A model generated the notes under the pieces. The model did no database searches, had not been told where the DNA came from, and was given only the letters and a program-made list of their open reading frames with translations. A stretch of DNA of 64,000 bases from Apiospora phragmitis (taxonomy: Eukaryota > Ascomycota > Sordariomycetes > Amphisphaeriales > Apiosporaceae), in the NCBI GenBank assembly GCA_038363925.1, contig JAQQWL010000001.1, positions 310,001 to 374,000 of the forward strand, in the 5' to 3' direction. How positions within the stretch are numbered: the stretch's first letter is position 1; the number at the start of each line of letters is the position of its first letter. Position numbers and translations under genes: made by a program. Shown one piece after another: positions 12,533-24,750 of this stretch.

Positions 12533-13617
12533 TCACTTTTTCTTTGCCTCCTCCACCGCTTTGCTGTCCTCGCCATGGAAGAACCTGAGGATCGCCGCCG
12601 CCACCACGTCGCCGTCGTGCTTCAGGTGGGCCGTCTCCTTGGCCCGGTTCGCGTGCTCGAGGTCCTTGATGCCGCCGCCGTCCACGCGGACCTGGATCTC
12701 GCGGTGCACCATGTCCTCGTCGAAGGCCAGGTGCGCCTGCGTCGTGAAGACGCGGTCCTCGATGAAGATGCCCTGGACCGCCGTGTGCGGGGTCGACCCC
12801 CACACGTGCACCTTCCTGTCCTTGGCCAGGAGCCCGCCCGAGGACTCGGGCGTCGGCGGCGACGTCACGTGGTCCTGGTGCATCTGGTGCAGGTAGACGT
12901 AGGGCGTCTCCGGCACGTCGAACAGCTGCTGCCCCACCGCCGTCAGGTCGATCTTGGTGTGGCCCAGCTCCCACTTGCCCGAGGGCTCGGGCGCCACGGC
13001 GGACCCGAAGAGGCGGCAGAGCAGCTGGTGGCCGAAGCACACGCCGCTGAGTTTGCATTGGGGGTTGCGTAGCCATATCTCTGGAGAGAGAGGTTTTCAG
13101 TCAGCTTCTTTCCCGACTACGCGTCTTGACTGGAGTGGGGAGTTCAGTTCGTACCTCGCAGCAGGTTCATCAGCTCTATGATCCAGGGATTATCTGAGTG
13201 GGCGTCGAAACAGCTCCCTGTCATGAGGATGGCATGGTAATCCTTGACTTCGTCGTAGGCCGGGACCTTGCCCCCCTTGTCGGCCACGACGAAGCGGCGG
13301 TCCGTTTCCACACCAAGGGGCGGGTCGTGGTTCAGGCCGGCCTTGGAGAAGTGGTGGTGCAGCACCTGACCGAAATGTCCCTTGTCTTTCTGCGTCTCAG
13401 GTAGGGTCTCGTCTGTCTCGAGCACCAGCATGCGGACCTTGGGCAGGTCTCTTACCACCATTCTGCCGGCGGGAGCTGGTGGTGGTGCTGCTGTGTATGA
13501 TCTGCTAGTACGAGTACTAAGACACAAAGATCTCGTCGTGGGGTGATAGAGCGCTGGGATGTTGATGCTTGGAAGTTTAAAGACGGCGGTGCAGTAGTTG
13601 GCGAGAGGACGGAGCAT
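12533..13617 (-). CDS. Class I glutamine amidotransferase-like protein
   Basis: Two exons (13617-13155 and 13080-12533), with a 74-nt intron bounded by GTACGA and CTCCAG, encode about 336 aa. The GATase class I fold is marked by the nucleophile elbow GVCFGHQLLCRLFGS (catalytic Cys). An upstream DYHAILMTGSCFDAHSDNPW segment matches the oxyanion-side loop of the YLR126C-type family. The later TTQAHLAFDEDM segment carries the expected His, but Leu-Ala stands where most members have Pro-Glu, so the catalytic Glu may be absent. Two starts are possible. The first ATG (13617) adds about 53 residues rich in Arg, Ser and Thr with hardly any acidic residues, which looks like a mitochondrial presequence. 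The second, at MVVRDLPKVRML, would give the usual cytosolic form. Substrate unknown. Confidence 0.8.
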
Positions 13618-14207
13618 TACGTTTTCATGACATGACAAAAATCAGACTCGACACGAGTGGGCCTTCTATACTCACCGAACCTACCTGCTTCATAAGTGAA
13701 ATTTCACTGCACAACTACGCATCATCTGAGTATGACGCCATCCATGAATGTTAAAAAAGCTTTCCGCGTCTAGTCTGCCGCGTGGACCGATCCACTTCCC
13801 CGGAAAGCGGCACCGGTGGGATGGTTGGGATGAACCGGGTTCGCATCCGTATCCATCGTCCCCGGCAAAGCACCAAAACTCGGGCGGCTCTTCTTCTTCT
13901 TTTCCCCTATGACGAAGAAGGACTACCAAACCTTTATTCTTCAATGATAATTCTGACAAATACCATCTAATTCAGCACAAAGCCCAACTCATCCTCGCTC
14001 TTTTCGCCACACTGTGAGTGAGACTTGCCGATCCTTAGCTTCCACAAACTAGAGTTTCCGTTACCCAATGCCAAGTACCGTCCCAACTTGGCTTGGGAAA
14101 GGAAACCTTTTGCCGAGCAATGATGACGTTGAGAGGAGCGAATACAAGTTTCACAAGTCTGCACAGCGCGGAACGAATTTGCCGCTTATGCTCGCTCAAT
14201 GGATTCT
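13618..14207. other. Intergenic, promoter side of the amidotransferase
   Basis: This stretch lies upstream of the minus-strand gene at 12533 and downstream of the P450 ending at 14208. No coding frame is convincing, and no regulatory motif stands out. Confidence 0.5.
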
Positions 14208-15789
14208 TTACTTGGCCTTTGTTGATTTCAGGTTGATCAACAACGGGATTTTGAGCCACACGAGCCACGTTTTCTGCCTCTCCATCCACTGATCATCCAA
14301 TAGCTCAATATCAAAGTTCCAGAGCAAGCGGGCCAGGACCAGTCTTATCTCAGCATATGCCATACTGCGCCCTATTAGTAAAATGAGTTGAACAGATTTT
14401 CAAAGACAGTCGAACTTACTTTAATCCGATGCAATTACGAGGGCCGTACGAGAACGGCTGCATGGCGGCTCGATTATCGTTCGCGAACTCCGACCCTTCC
14501 GATAGCGGCAGCCATCGTTCGGGGATGAAGGCTTTGGCGTCTTTGAAATTGATGGAACTGCGGCCTGCTGAAAACTGATGTACACCCACTGCTGTTCCGC
14601 CGGGGACCCATTTGCCCTCAATCTCCTCGCCCTTCCCCGGCACGAACCGGGGAAAAGTGCTGGGACTTGGCGGGTAGAGGCGCAGGCCCTCTTCGATGAT
14701 CGCTTTCAAGTAGCTCAGTCGGCTCGTGGACTCGAGAGTGATGTCAGCCTCGGATGTGAAAGCAGAACGAATCTCGGCGCATAACTTCTGATACTTGTCT
14801 GGGCTTCGGCATAGGAAATACGTGATGCCCGCCAATGCGGCTGAGGAGGTACCGCTACCGGCCACAATGAACGAGGACGCCATCGCCACCAGCTCCCTGT
14901 TGTTCAGGGTTTCCGTCTTGTTCTGTAAGAGGTAGCTGATGAAGTCCTTGCGGTCCTCCTTCTGCTGGATTCTCCGCTGCACCTTCTCGAAGGTCATAGC
15001 TAGGTGCTTCTGCCTAGCTTCCATCAAGGACTTCGGCGCGAAATACTTCGCCCATCGATCCAGGCCGTAGTAGATAAGGACCTGGTACCAGACGATCGAC
15101 TTGGTGCGTGCGCCGAGGACCTGCAGCCACGGCTGGTCCACGTTGTCCAGACAGCCCGCGGGCTGCCCGAAGGCCAGATCGGACATGACGTCGAACGCGA
15201 AGAGGCTGTACCACCGCTGCATGTCCTGCGGGCCGCCGCTTTTCTCAACACTACCATCCCGGCAGCAGCACCGCCGCAGCTGCGCCACCAGCTTGTCCGT
15301 GTACAGTTGCAGGAACCCCTCCTGCTCGCGCAGCGCCCGCTCGGAAAACGCCGGCGCGACGGCGCGCCGGAGCCGCGCGTGCTTGTCGTGGGGCGCGCTG
15401 ATGATGCCGTCGGCGGCGGCGGTGCGGATGTTGGGCCCCGCGATGGCCCGGCCGTCGAGGCACTTGGGGCACTCGTCGGCGCCGCGGCGGCCGTAGATCT
15501 CCCGCCAGGCGTCGCCGGTCCCCGTGTACGACAGCTCGTCGGGCGCGATGCGCACCACGGGGCCATACTGCTCGTGTAATGCCAGCAGGGACCACGCGAG
15601 CTCGCCGCGCAGGCTGGCGAGCACCCAGGGGAGCCTCGACGCGGCCCAGAGCTTGGGGCCGGGGTAGGAGCGCAGGGGGTGCAGGAAGATGTTGTAAAGG
15701 GCGCGGCCGACGAGGTAGAGGGTGAGCAGGGCTAGGGAGCCTGCTATGAGCCGGGTGGCCGACAATGAGGGGAACCCGCTGAGAAGCAT
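14208..15789 (-). CDS. Cytochrome P450, CYP65-like (isotrichodermin C-15 hydroxylase type)
   Basis: Two exons (15789-14420 and 14364-14208), separated by a 55-nt intron, give about 508 aa, normal for a fungal P450. An N-terminal membrane anchor (residues about 13-35) is followed by a proline-rich hinge (HPLRSYPGPKLW). The I-helix oxygen-binding motif is AGSGTSS (about 307), the K-helix EEGLRLYPPSP, the PERW motif FIPERWLPL, and the haem loop FSYGPRNCIG with the thiolate Cys just before the intron. The segment DAWREIYGRRG and the overall layout match the CYP65-like group that hydroxylates fungal terpenes and polyketides. It is transcribed in the same direction as the PKS, 1.1 kb beyond the PKS stop, and is a likely tailoring enzyme at the cluster's left edge. 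A paralogue lies at 31118. Confidence 0.9.
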
Positions 15790-16899
15790 TCTTGGTGGAC
15801 CGCTTTGCGTGTGGTGTTCGATGTTATAACTTGGTGCTCGAACAACTGAACTGGTTTAATGGAACAACGGGTAGAATAATGGGAAACCAGATGGGATAAT
15901 CTTACGCAGGCGGAAAGAAGGACATCCACATGGAATAATCGATACCGAGCGAGCTCAAACAAACCAATCGAATCGGCATCACCCCTCATTTCAAAGTAGC
16001 GAAAGTCACCAAGTCAATAACGGTACATTGCATGTATCGAGACTACGGTAGCTCATCTTAGAGTTTACCGGGTGTCACTTTGCACGGTACCAAAACGAAG
16101 GTCGTGGTAGTTTGAACTCATCATCAGCCGACCTCCGGGCCAAGTCAGGGGTCACGTATGCCGACCTAGGATCTTGGACCACACGGCCAGAGCCGAGTGG
16201 ATGGCCAGGGGGTTTACAGCGGTACCGAAGCTACCCAGGCCCTTCCCCAGCAAGCCACGTGCTATATCGACAGGACGAGAAAGCAGGGTCTTATCAAAGG
16301 GTAGCGATCGGTAGTTCCATTTTACCCACCAGTCCGCAATTCAAGCTTTCAGACAGGGGAGAGGCTCACCATCGCCAGTTCAAACAAGCTTCTGGTCCCA
16401 GGGCCAAGACCTGAGCACGTTCTGTGGAGTGCTACATGTACAACTACCTCTGGCGTTACGACAGAGGTTGGTGGTTTGGTTCCGGGCCCCTCTCGGCCAT
16501 GGGGACTTTTCCGCCGAGCCTGTACTCTGACCAAGGCGGGCCTGAGTGGTGGTTCGGCCCTGGTTATGTGCCCGAGGTGACCCTCCAGATACGAATACCT
16601 GCCTATACCTGCTCTTTGGCTCTGCTACGATATCTGGAATCAGACCCTGGGCATGACTTTTCTCACAGAACTCCCCTAATGCCATCCAGGGAGAGCGGAA
16701 TCGTCGTTGCGCAGCAATTTGGTGAATGAGGGCGTCCAGCAGTGGCTAGCTAGAGCATAATGCGTGTCTTGTGAAATAATTGTGAAAACATAGCGAAAGT
16801 GCTAACTCTTAGAAAATGATACATTAACAAAAGAATCCCGCAATAAATACATCTTCATATAAATCATCAAGCTAACAAGCAGAATGCCCAAATCTACAC
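15790..16899. other. Intergenic: P450 promoter and PKS 3' flank
   Basis: About 1.1 kb without a credible coding frame. The right end should hold the PKS 3' UTR and the left end the promoter of the P450 at 14208-15789. Frames of about 100 codons occur on both strands (16112-16734) but none has recognisable sequence. Confidence 0.5.
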
Positions 16900-19800
16900 T
16901 CAAGCCTCCTGATTCAGCAAGGCACTCTTTCGTGCCAAATCTCCAGCCAGCTGTCTCATGGGGATGTTGGCCATGAGGTCAAACACCGACACCTCGACAG
17001 CGACCTCACGCGCCACCCAGTTCCTGACCTCAACGGCGACCAGACTGTCGACGCCGTAGGCGCTCAGCGGTCTGGTGGCGTCGATATCGGTCTCGGGCAT
17101 CATCATCAACTTGGCCAGCCGCTGCACCATGGCCGCCGTAATCAAATCGATGGAATCCTCATCCACACGTGCACAGCGCGAGAGCTCCTCGCGCAGAGAA
17201 ATCGAGGCAGATCCTCCGGCTGAGGCACCCGCGGCCAGATTGCGCAGGGCGGCGAAACGGCCGTCCTGGATCCAGTACCAGGCGTCGTCATGCTCATTGA
17301 AGGGCAGACCGCACATGACCTGGGCCGGGTGGGCGTCGGAGCCCTCGACGGCCGTGGACAGGAGACCGTGCAAGTCCGAGTTGCGCATTACCTTGAGACC
17401 CATGGCCTTGACGTGATCCACGTACTCGTCGTGCTCGGCAACAAAGCCCACGCTGAGGAGGTATCCGATGTCAATCGTCATGGCGCGCAGGCCTTGACTA
17501 CGTCGGTAGCTCGCGAAGTAGTCCTGGAAGATATTTCCGGCGCCGTAGTTACCCTGTCCGCGGTGACCCATGACGCCAGCCAACGAACTGAGCATCACGA
17601 AGAAATCGAGATCTCGGGGGAGGAGTTCGTGTAGGTTCCAAGTTCCGTGAACCTTAGGACCGACAGTAGTGCGGACGTGTGCGGCTGTCATCTTATCGAA
17701 CAGAGTGTCGTGTAAGACCATAGCACCTGTAACACATCCTCGAATAGGGGGCAGGTGCTGGATTTGGTCAAGGACAGACTGAAGCGCTGCCTTGTCCCCG
17801 ACATTGCAGTCGAAGGCATAGGTCTTGGTGTCGTACGTCTTCTCGAGGTCAGCGGCATACGCTTTGTTGTCCTCGCTGCTGGCTGCCGATCGCGACAGAA
17901 GAACAAGGTGCTTGGCACCTTTCTCCGCCAGCCAGCGACCGATCTCGCGACAAATGCCACCCAACCCAGCAACCACGTAAGTGGCCTCAGCCGTGATTCC
18001 GACCTTCGGCGTACGAGGCACAGCGGGGACTATGTCTGCGTCATCGACGCTAATAACGACCTTACCCATGTGCTTGCCAGTCTGCATGTAACGGAAGGCC
18101 TTCTCGACGTCGGCCATGGTGAACCTCTGGATCGGCTGGACGGGCTTGAGAGAGCCATCATGGATCAACTTAGCCGTGTCGCACCACAGCTTCACAGCGC
18201 GTTTTGAAGGGCGATCTTCAAATGCCAATAGGTTGACACCAATGTAGCTCTTGTTATCCAAGAAAGGCTTCATATCTAAGCCTGTATTGGCGAAGAGATC
18301 AGCCTTGCCGATTTCCAGGAAGCGGCCAAACTCAGCCAGGCAGTGCCACGAGAGGCGCAAGGCCTCTCCAGCAAGGGAGTTCAGAACGGCATCGACACCT
18401 TCCCCGTTGGTGGCGCGCATAATTCCCTTGTAGAAGCTGGTGTCACGACTGCTGAAGATGTGATCCTCGGGTATGCCGTACTGGTCGATAAGGAGTTGCT
18501 TCTTCTCCTCGGGGCCAACAGTCGCAAAGATCTCCGCTCCGATGCTTTGAGCGATCTGGATGGCCGCCTGGCCAACACCTCCGGCAGCCGCGTGAATAAG
18601 AACCTTCTCTCCCTTGGCTAGCTGGCCGGCCGTGACCAGAGCATAGTAGGCAGTGAGGAAAATAAGGGGCATTGATGCGGCCTCTTCAAAGTCCATTCCC
18701 TCGGGGATCGCAATCGCACCCTTGGCAGGGAAACGAACAAAAGTAGCAAACGCGTCGCACGTAGCGGTCATAACCTTGTCGCCAGGCTTTAGATCCGTCA
18801 CAGCAGATCCAACGCGCGTGACGACGCCAGATATGTCAACACCCAATTTGTACTCCGCAAGGTTGCCCAGCGCGACGAGGACGTCCTTGAAATTAAGGCC
18901 AACAGCCTTAACCTTGACCTCGACCCAGTCCTCAGGCATCGGCTCGTAGTAGAGCTCGTCTTCGATCCATCGGAAGGTGTCGAGCAAACCAGGGGTCTTG
19001 ATAGTCAGCTTGAGAGGTCGGCCGCAGCCGGTGAAAGAAGTAGGCTCAGGATCCCCCTTCGCCTCGTACTTGCGGAGAGATGAGTCCACATTGGGTATCC
19101 TTTCCACACGCGGGACGTAGACGCAGCGGCCACGCGCAGCAAATTCGCCGTCAGTGGTCTCACCGCGGCTGTGCTCCAATGCCACTCTCAGTACGGCATC
19201 GGAGGCTTGCTCCAAATCAATTGAGCCGGCGGGCTCCAGATCAAGGGTGGCGAGAAGAACACCGGCGTCTTCGTTGCGGATAGCCCGGGAAAGTCCAACC
19301 ATCAGCGACTTAAGGGGCTCGTTAGTGTCCATGGCAGCGCCGCCGGTGATCCATAGAGTACCGGCCGAACCCAGCACAACGTCACGCAGCTTGTCCCAGT
19401 TGTCATCCGTGAGCTCGGCGAGCATCGGCGACTCCCACTCAGCCAGACATATGCAGTACTTGCCGTTCACGGTGTCTTTCATGATCTGACCCCAGTTGAT
19501 TGTATCGACCGTTTTCCCCGCCTTAGTTAGAGTCTCGGCGATAGCAGCACCAAGCTTATCAGATGCAGGGGTGTCGGCGCCAATGACTAGGAACTGGCTC
19601 GCAGCCTTAGAAGCTGTGCTGACAGGCTTGGTGGAGATTATCAGAGAGACAGGCTCCTTGGAATCTTCGCGGTCACCACGGACATCCATATCTACGCCGG
19701 AATACCCAGCCTTTGTCAGGGCTGTGTGCCACTCTGGCACATCAAGAAGGGGGCCGCCGAATCTGCCATCGGCTTCACCGAGCCACCAGCCTGGCAGAGG

Positions 19801-22800
19801 GCCCATGATGAAACCACTGAAGATGCGCTTGATAGTCACCTCCGATAGCACAAGTCTGCCACCCGGCTTCAGCAGTGACTTGCAGTGGTCCAAGGTCTCC
19901 TGGATGCTCTTTGTAGCATGCAGCACATTGGCGCAGACGATGAGGTCAAAGCTTTCAGGGGCAAAGCCTTGCTCCATCGGCGCCATCTCGATATTGCAAG
20001 TGCCTGTGAGAGTTAGTACGTATTTTAGTACGTTTCTTTAGAGGTGAACATACCAAATTCCATGATCGACGCATCCGTGTTGAATCTCTCGGCAGCCTTG
20101 GCAAGGAAGCCAGGTGAGATATCCGAGAAGAAGTACTTGGCAGCTTTGGAGGAGCCATCGGGATTGCGAAGGCGCTCAAGGACGTGGTAAGTGGTACCAC
20201 CTGTTCCCGCTCCTATCTCCAGGATGCGTAGCCCAGGAGACTTGTCAGCGATGAGGCCAACATACTCGGCGACGTTTGTGTTGAAGGAGGTGCCAAAAGC
20301 GCCCCGGTAGAAGGTGTATAGCAGGTCGCCTTCCGTCATGACCTGAAGAGGTTCGACTTCACGCTTGAAGATCTTGGGCAAGTTTTCTCCGATTCTGTCC
20401 ACCATCTGTACGGTAATGTCTCCACTTGGCGAGTGCACGATCGCGTTACGGCACCTCTCAAGCTCTGCCTGAACCTCAGCAGGGTCCTCGGCTAGCGGCG
20501 GGAAATCCTTGATCGTGTCGTGCATCCATTCGACGTAAGACTTCCAGAACCCAGACTCGGGGATGAAGTCCTTGCCCTCGCCCCTAAACCAATCGAGGCA
20601 ACGGTAGATGTGGTACAGGCAAACATATTCCAGCTTATCGAGCACGCTATCGTCATCTTTGCTCTTCAGCGTGCGACTGTACACAATCTCCTTGATCTGC
20701 TTGGGCTGAAGCAAATCAACGTCTTCGTGCCAGTTCTGTCCGAAACAGGAGGCCCGAGATTCCTGGGTGACCGCCGTGCTGTCGCCCCCACCACCAATCG
20801 AGGCGAGCCCAACGCCCTCCATGATGATAAGGGGCTCATCGTCGTTCTCGCAGACATTGATCGCAGAGGTCCACGTTGTATAACTGGTCTTTGTAGCGGT
20901 GCAATGGCCTTGCAGCTTAGTGCTTGGGGTGGTTGGCAACTTGGATGAGATGAAGACGCGGTCAAAGAAGAAGGGCACTACCGCTTCGGAGAGCGACTCC
21001 TCTTCTCCAGTGATGCACGGGAACAGGAGATGAAGAATGGAATCCAGAGTGGCCGGATGAACCACAAACGGATACTCAAATTGGCAAGGCATGATGCTCT
21101 TTGTATCGGGTATACTGATGATACCATAGCTCGAATCCGGTCCCGCGAACAGCTCTGTCATGTTTCGGAATGTAGGGCCATAGATCATGCCGATGGTCTC
21201 GACTTGATCATAGAGGAAGCTTCGGGCTGGCCTTTGGCACTTCTCCCGGGCATCCAAGAGAGCTTGCTTCTTGGCTGCTGACTCCAGCTCAAGCTCCTTC
21301 TGCATCGCAGGGGAGAGGGATGATTGGTAAGTCAAGGAAACCAGACCTCTGGCATGTACAGTCCACTCTCTCGTCTCTTCAGACCAAGAAGAAACAGTGA
21401 ATTCGTTTAGTGAGGACGAAGGTCCTGCCTTGGTGCCTGTACGGCGCGGGTGAAGCTGGACCTGGACCTCAACACCTTTCTCCGTGTCAGGAACGCGCAG
21501 CGCTGTTGTTATCGCGACATCGCGAAGCTCATAGCCATAGATCTCCTCGTTGATATCCGTAATCTCCTTAGCAGCCTCAACAGCCATGATAACAATGCCA
21601 ACGCCGGGATAAAGAATGTCCCCTTGAACCTTGTGCTCTCTGATCCACGGGTTCTCATTGCAGCGAAGGAAGTTGCGCCACGTGGGGTCTGGTACTCCAG
21701 GCACTCGATACCCAAGAAGATCAGTTCTGGGCTTCGGACGGAATCGATAGTCCTTTGACAAATGTGACTCCTCCCAGAAACTGCGACTAGGGCTATGATC
21801 CCAGCTATAGGGCGGCAGATCTACCAGCGTCTTCACATTCTTGGGTGCTTCGTTGACGAGATTCAAGTCAACCTGGCATCCCTTAGTCCAGAGCTCGCCG
21901 ACCGCCTGAAGAGCCGTATCAACACCATTGACCTTTCGTCTCAGAACGCTTGCGTACGCCAAGTCGACAAAGCGGTCCTCGGTCTTGAAGATATCAAGCA
22001 AATAGCCCCTCAGGGCAGAGTGAGGGCCCAGCTCCACGAAGACGCTGGCGAAAGCTGTACGATCGTGGCTGCGCGTTTTTCCCTGTGTGTGGTGTAGCAG
22101 AGCCCGCGTCGCAGCAGTGAAATTGACTGGCGAGACCAAGTTGTCAATCCAGTATGAGGGCTTCATGTCTTCAGGGGTGACTGATTTCCCCGTAACGGAA
22201 GAGAACATTGGCAATCCAGTCTCGGGGACCTCGTGAGGAATACCTGCCAAAGCCTTCTCATACTGCTCTCGTGCTGCCTCCATGTGGAAAGAGTGGTAGG
22301 CAACGTCCATGGGCAATTTAGTGCAAAGCACCTCATCTTTCTTGAGAGCGTCGTACAATTCGTCAATGGCGGACTTGTCGCCAGATACCGTGCAAGATTT
22401 AGGACTGTTCATGCAAGCGACAACTGCCCTACCCTGCGTCAGGGCGCTGAGACGCTGCTCGATGGACTCGGCCGACGCATTGATCGCGATCATGCCGCCG
22501 TTCTTGGAGACGGTCGAAGAAACTTGGCCTCGTAACCAGGCAATCTTGACGGCCGCCTCGTGGGAGATGAATCCAGCCGTGTAAGCGGCAGCGATCTCTC
22601 CGCTGGAATGCCCCACGACGGCGACGGGCCGGACACCCCACGATCGCAACAATTGGACAAGAGCAACTTGCAGAGCGGTACAGGCCGGCTGGCTATACTC
22701 GGTCAAGCGAAGTTTGCAGTCAGTTTCAGATCTGCTGAGTTCCTCTTCCAGATTCCAGGGGCAACCGAGAGATGTGAGAACTTTCTGAGAGTAGTCCATG

Positions 22801-24750
22801 CTTTCCCGGAATGTCTTGTATACAGAAAGTCCTTGACCCATGGCCCACCACTGGGCACCCTGCCCGGTAAACGCAAAGGCAACTTTGGGCACAGCAGAGT
22901 TCGAGGATCGGACAGCAGCGGGGACATTCTCGAGGCCCTTCTGTAAAGTCTCCTTGCTAGATGCAATGGCGAAGCTTTTCCATGGAAGCACAGTCCGCTT
23001 GGAACCCAGAGTGTAGGCCAAGCTATCCAACAGATCAGCTGTAGACTTGGAATCGGGCCTGGTGGAAAGATAGGATTGCAGGCTCTCAATCTGGCGAGCG
23101 ACGCCATCGGCATCATTGGAAGAAAGCACGAAGATCTTGGACTTGGTGTCCTCTATGGAAGTGCCATTGGTGCCGTTGGTGATGGATTTAGGAGTGGTGA
23201 AGTGGCGGCCAGTTTGTCCTGTTCGCGCCAGGTATGAGGCAGCGTCCTCGAGAATAACATGGGCATTCGCACCACCAAACCCGAAAGAGTTGATACTGGC
23301 GCGACGAGGACCCTGGTTGGGCCACTCCATTGTGTCAAGGGGGATCTTGACATTATCTGGAAGAGAAATCTGATCGTTCAACTTCTCAAACCATAGATTT
23401 CGAGGAATCAAGCCTCGCTCAACAATAAGTGAAGCTTTGATGACGCCCGCGACACCAGCAGCACCCTCGAGATGGCCAATGTTGGTTTTGACCGAGCCGA
23501 CATATAGATCGGTAGTTCTGTTTGCGCCGATCGTGTTGAGAATTGCTTTTGCTTCAAGCGGGTCGCCGGCTTGCGTGCCCGTGCCGTGTGCCTCAACATA
23601 GGCGGTCGTTGCAGGATCGATGCCAGCTTGCGCATATGCCGTCCGAATGAGCTCCTGCTGGGCCTCACTGTTCGGCAGCGAGATTCCAGGAGTATAGCCA
23701 TCTTCATTTACCGCCGTAGTCAGGACGACCGAGCGGATGGTATCGCCGTCTCGGATGGCTGCCTTCAACGGCTTGAGAATGAGAACACCGATGCCTTCAC
23801 CCCGTGCGAAGCCGTCGGCGTTGGCGTCCCACATCTTGGACTTGCCCTCCGGCGACAGGATCTTGGCGGCGCCGAGAAGGATCGACATGTCAGGGCCGAA
23901 CATCAAATTGGCGCCGGCAATGACAGACATCTCGGCCTCGCCTGTCCGGATGCTTTGGCAACCGAGATGGAAGGCTGTCAAACTGGATGAGCATGCCGTG
24001 TCAATGGTCATACTCGGCCCTTTCAGGTCGTAGAACCAGGACAGTCGGTTCGATGCCAGCGAAGCCGAAGTTCCTGTCGCATGGTAAATGGATGGGCCCT
24101 CATTGTCACGCGCTTGCAATGAAGGGAAGTCGGCGGTGAATGTGCCAATGTAACAGGATGTTTTGGTTCCGGCAACGTCCTGTAGTCGCAGTCCGGAATT
24201 TTCGAACGCTTCATATGTGCTCTCTAGAAGCATTCGGTGGGTGGGATCCTAGATAGCGCCACTCTTGTAAGCCAACTTCAACCCAACTATCGCGTTGCCA
24301 TACAATTTAGACCATGGTACCACCAGTTGTTTACACTGGTATAGCCAGTCTTCCATTGGGCATAATCTCGATTATACCAGTGCTGATGCATTGGTCTAAT
24401 CGTTTGAAATAAAATGATTTGGGAAAGTTAAGACAGGTCACACTCACCATGGCCTTCGCCTCCTTAGGCGTCACCGAGAAAAAAGGGGCATCAAACACTT
24501 TGAAGTCTTGCTTCAAGAAATGTGCGTGTCTCTGCTGGATAGATCCGAGTCTGTCTCCGTTCGGATGGTAAAATCCATCCACGTTATACCTTTCTTTAGG
24601 TATCTCACTCCGGGCTGATCGCCCTTCGAGCAGCATATTCCAGAACTTCTCTGGATCTGAGCCATCCCCGGGTGCCCTGAGGGCAATACCGATGATGGCA
24701 ATGGGCTCGGATAGAGGCGTGGCCTCGGCCTGCTCGTGTATTAAAGGCAT
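16900..24750 (-). CDS. Highly reducing type I polyketide synthase (KS-AT-DH-cMeT-ER-KR-ACP)
   Basis: Three exons (24750-24448, 24248-20054, 20003-16900) with introns of 199 and 50 nt encode 2,533 aa. The KS (about 13-435) has active Cys187 in DTACSSSL, His322 in EAHGTGT and His360 in [10 protein letters not shown]. The AT (about 555-860) has Ser649 in GHSSGE. The DH (about 935-1245) has His973 in [12 protein letters not shown] and Asp1170 in HPATLDSI. The cMeT SAM motif [12 protein letters not shown] is at 1443-1454, the ER NADPH loop [11 protein letters not shown] at 1970-1980, the KR catalytic Tyr2319 in GQGNYGAGN and the ACP Ser2486 in YGVDSL. Every module needed for a fully reduced, C-methylated chain is present; there is no thioesterase, so release must be in trans or spontaneous. 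The KR nucleotide loop reads [11 protein letters not shown], with Cys where Gly is usual. The start is the first ATG after an in-frame stop and lies just before the KS. This is the core enzyme of the cluster. Confidence 0.96.

Noticed and set aside
17290..24033. Many plus-strand frames of 60-180 codons opposite the PKS
   Set aside because: Antisense shadows of the PKS domains.
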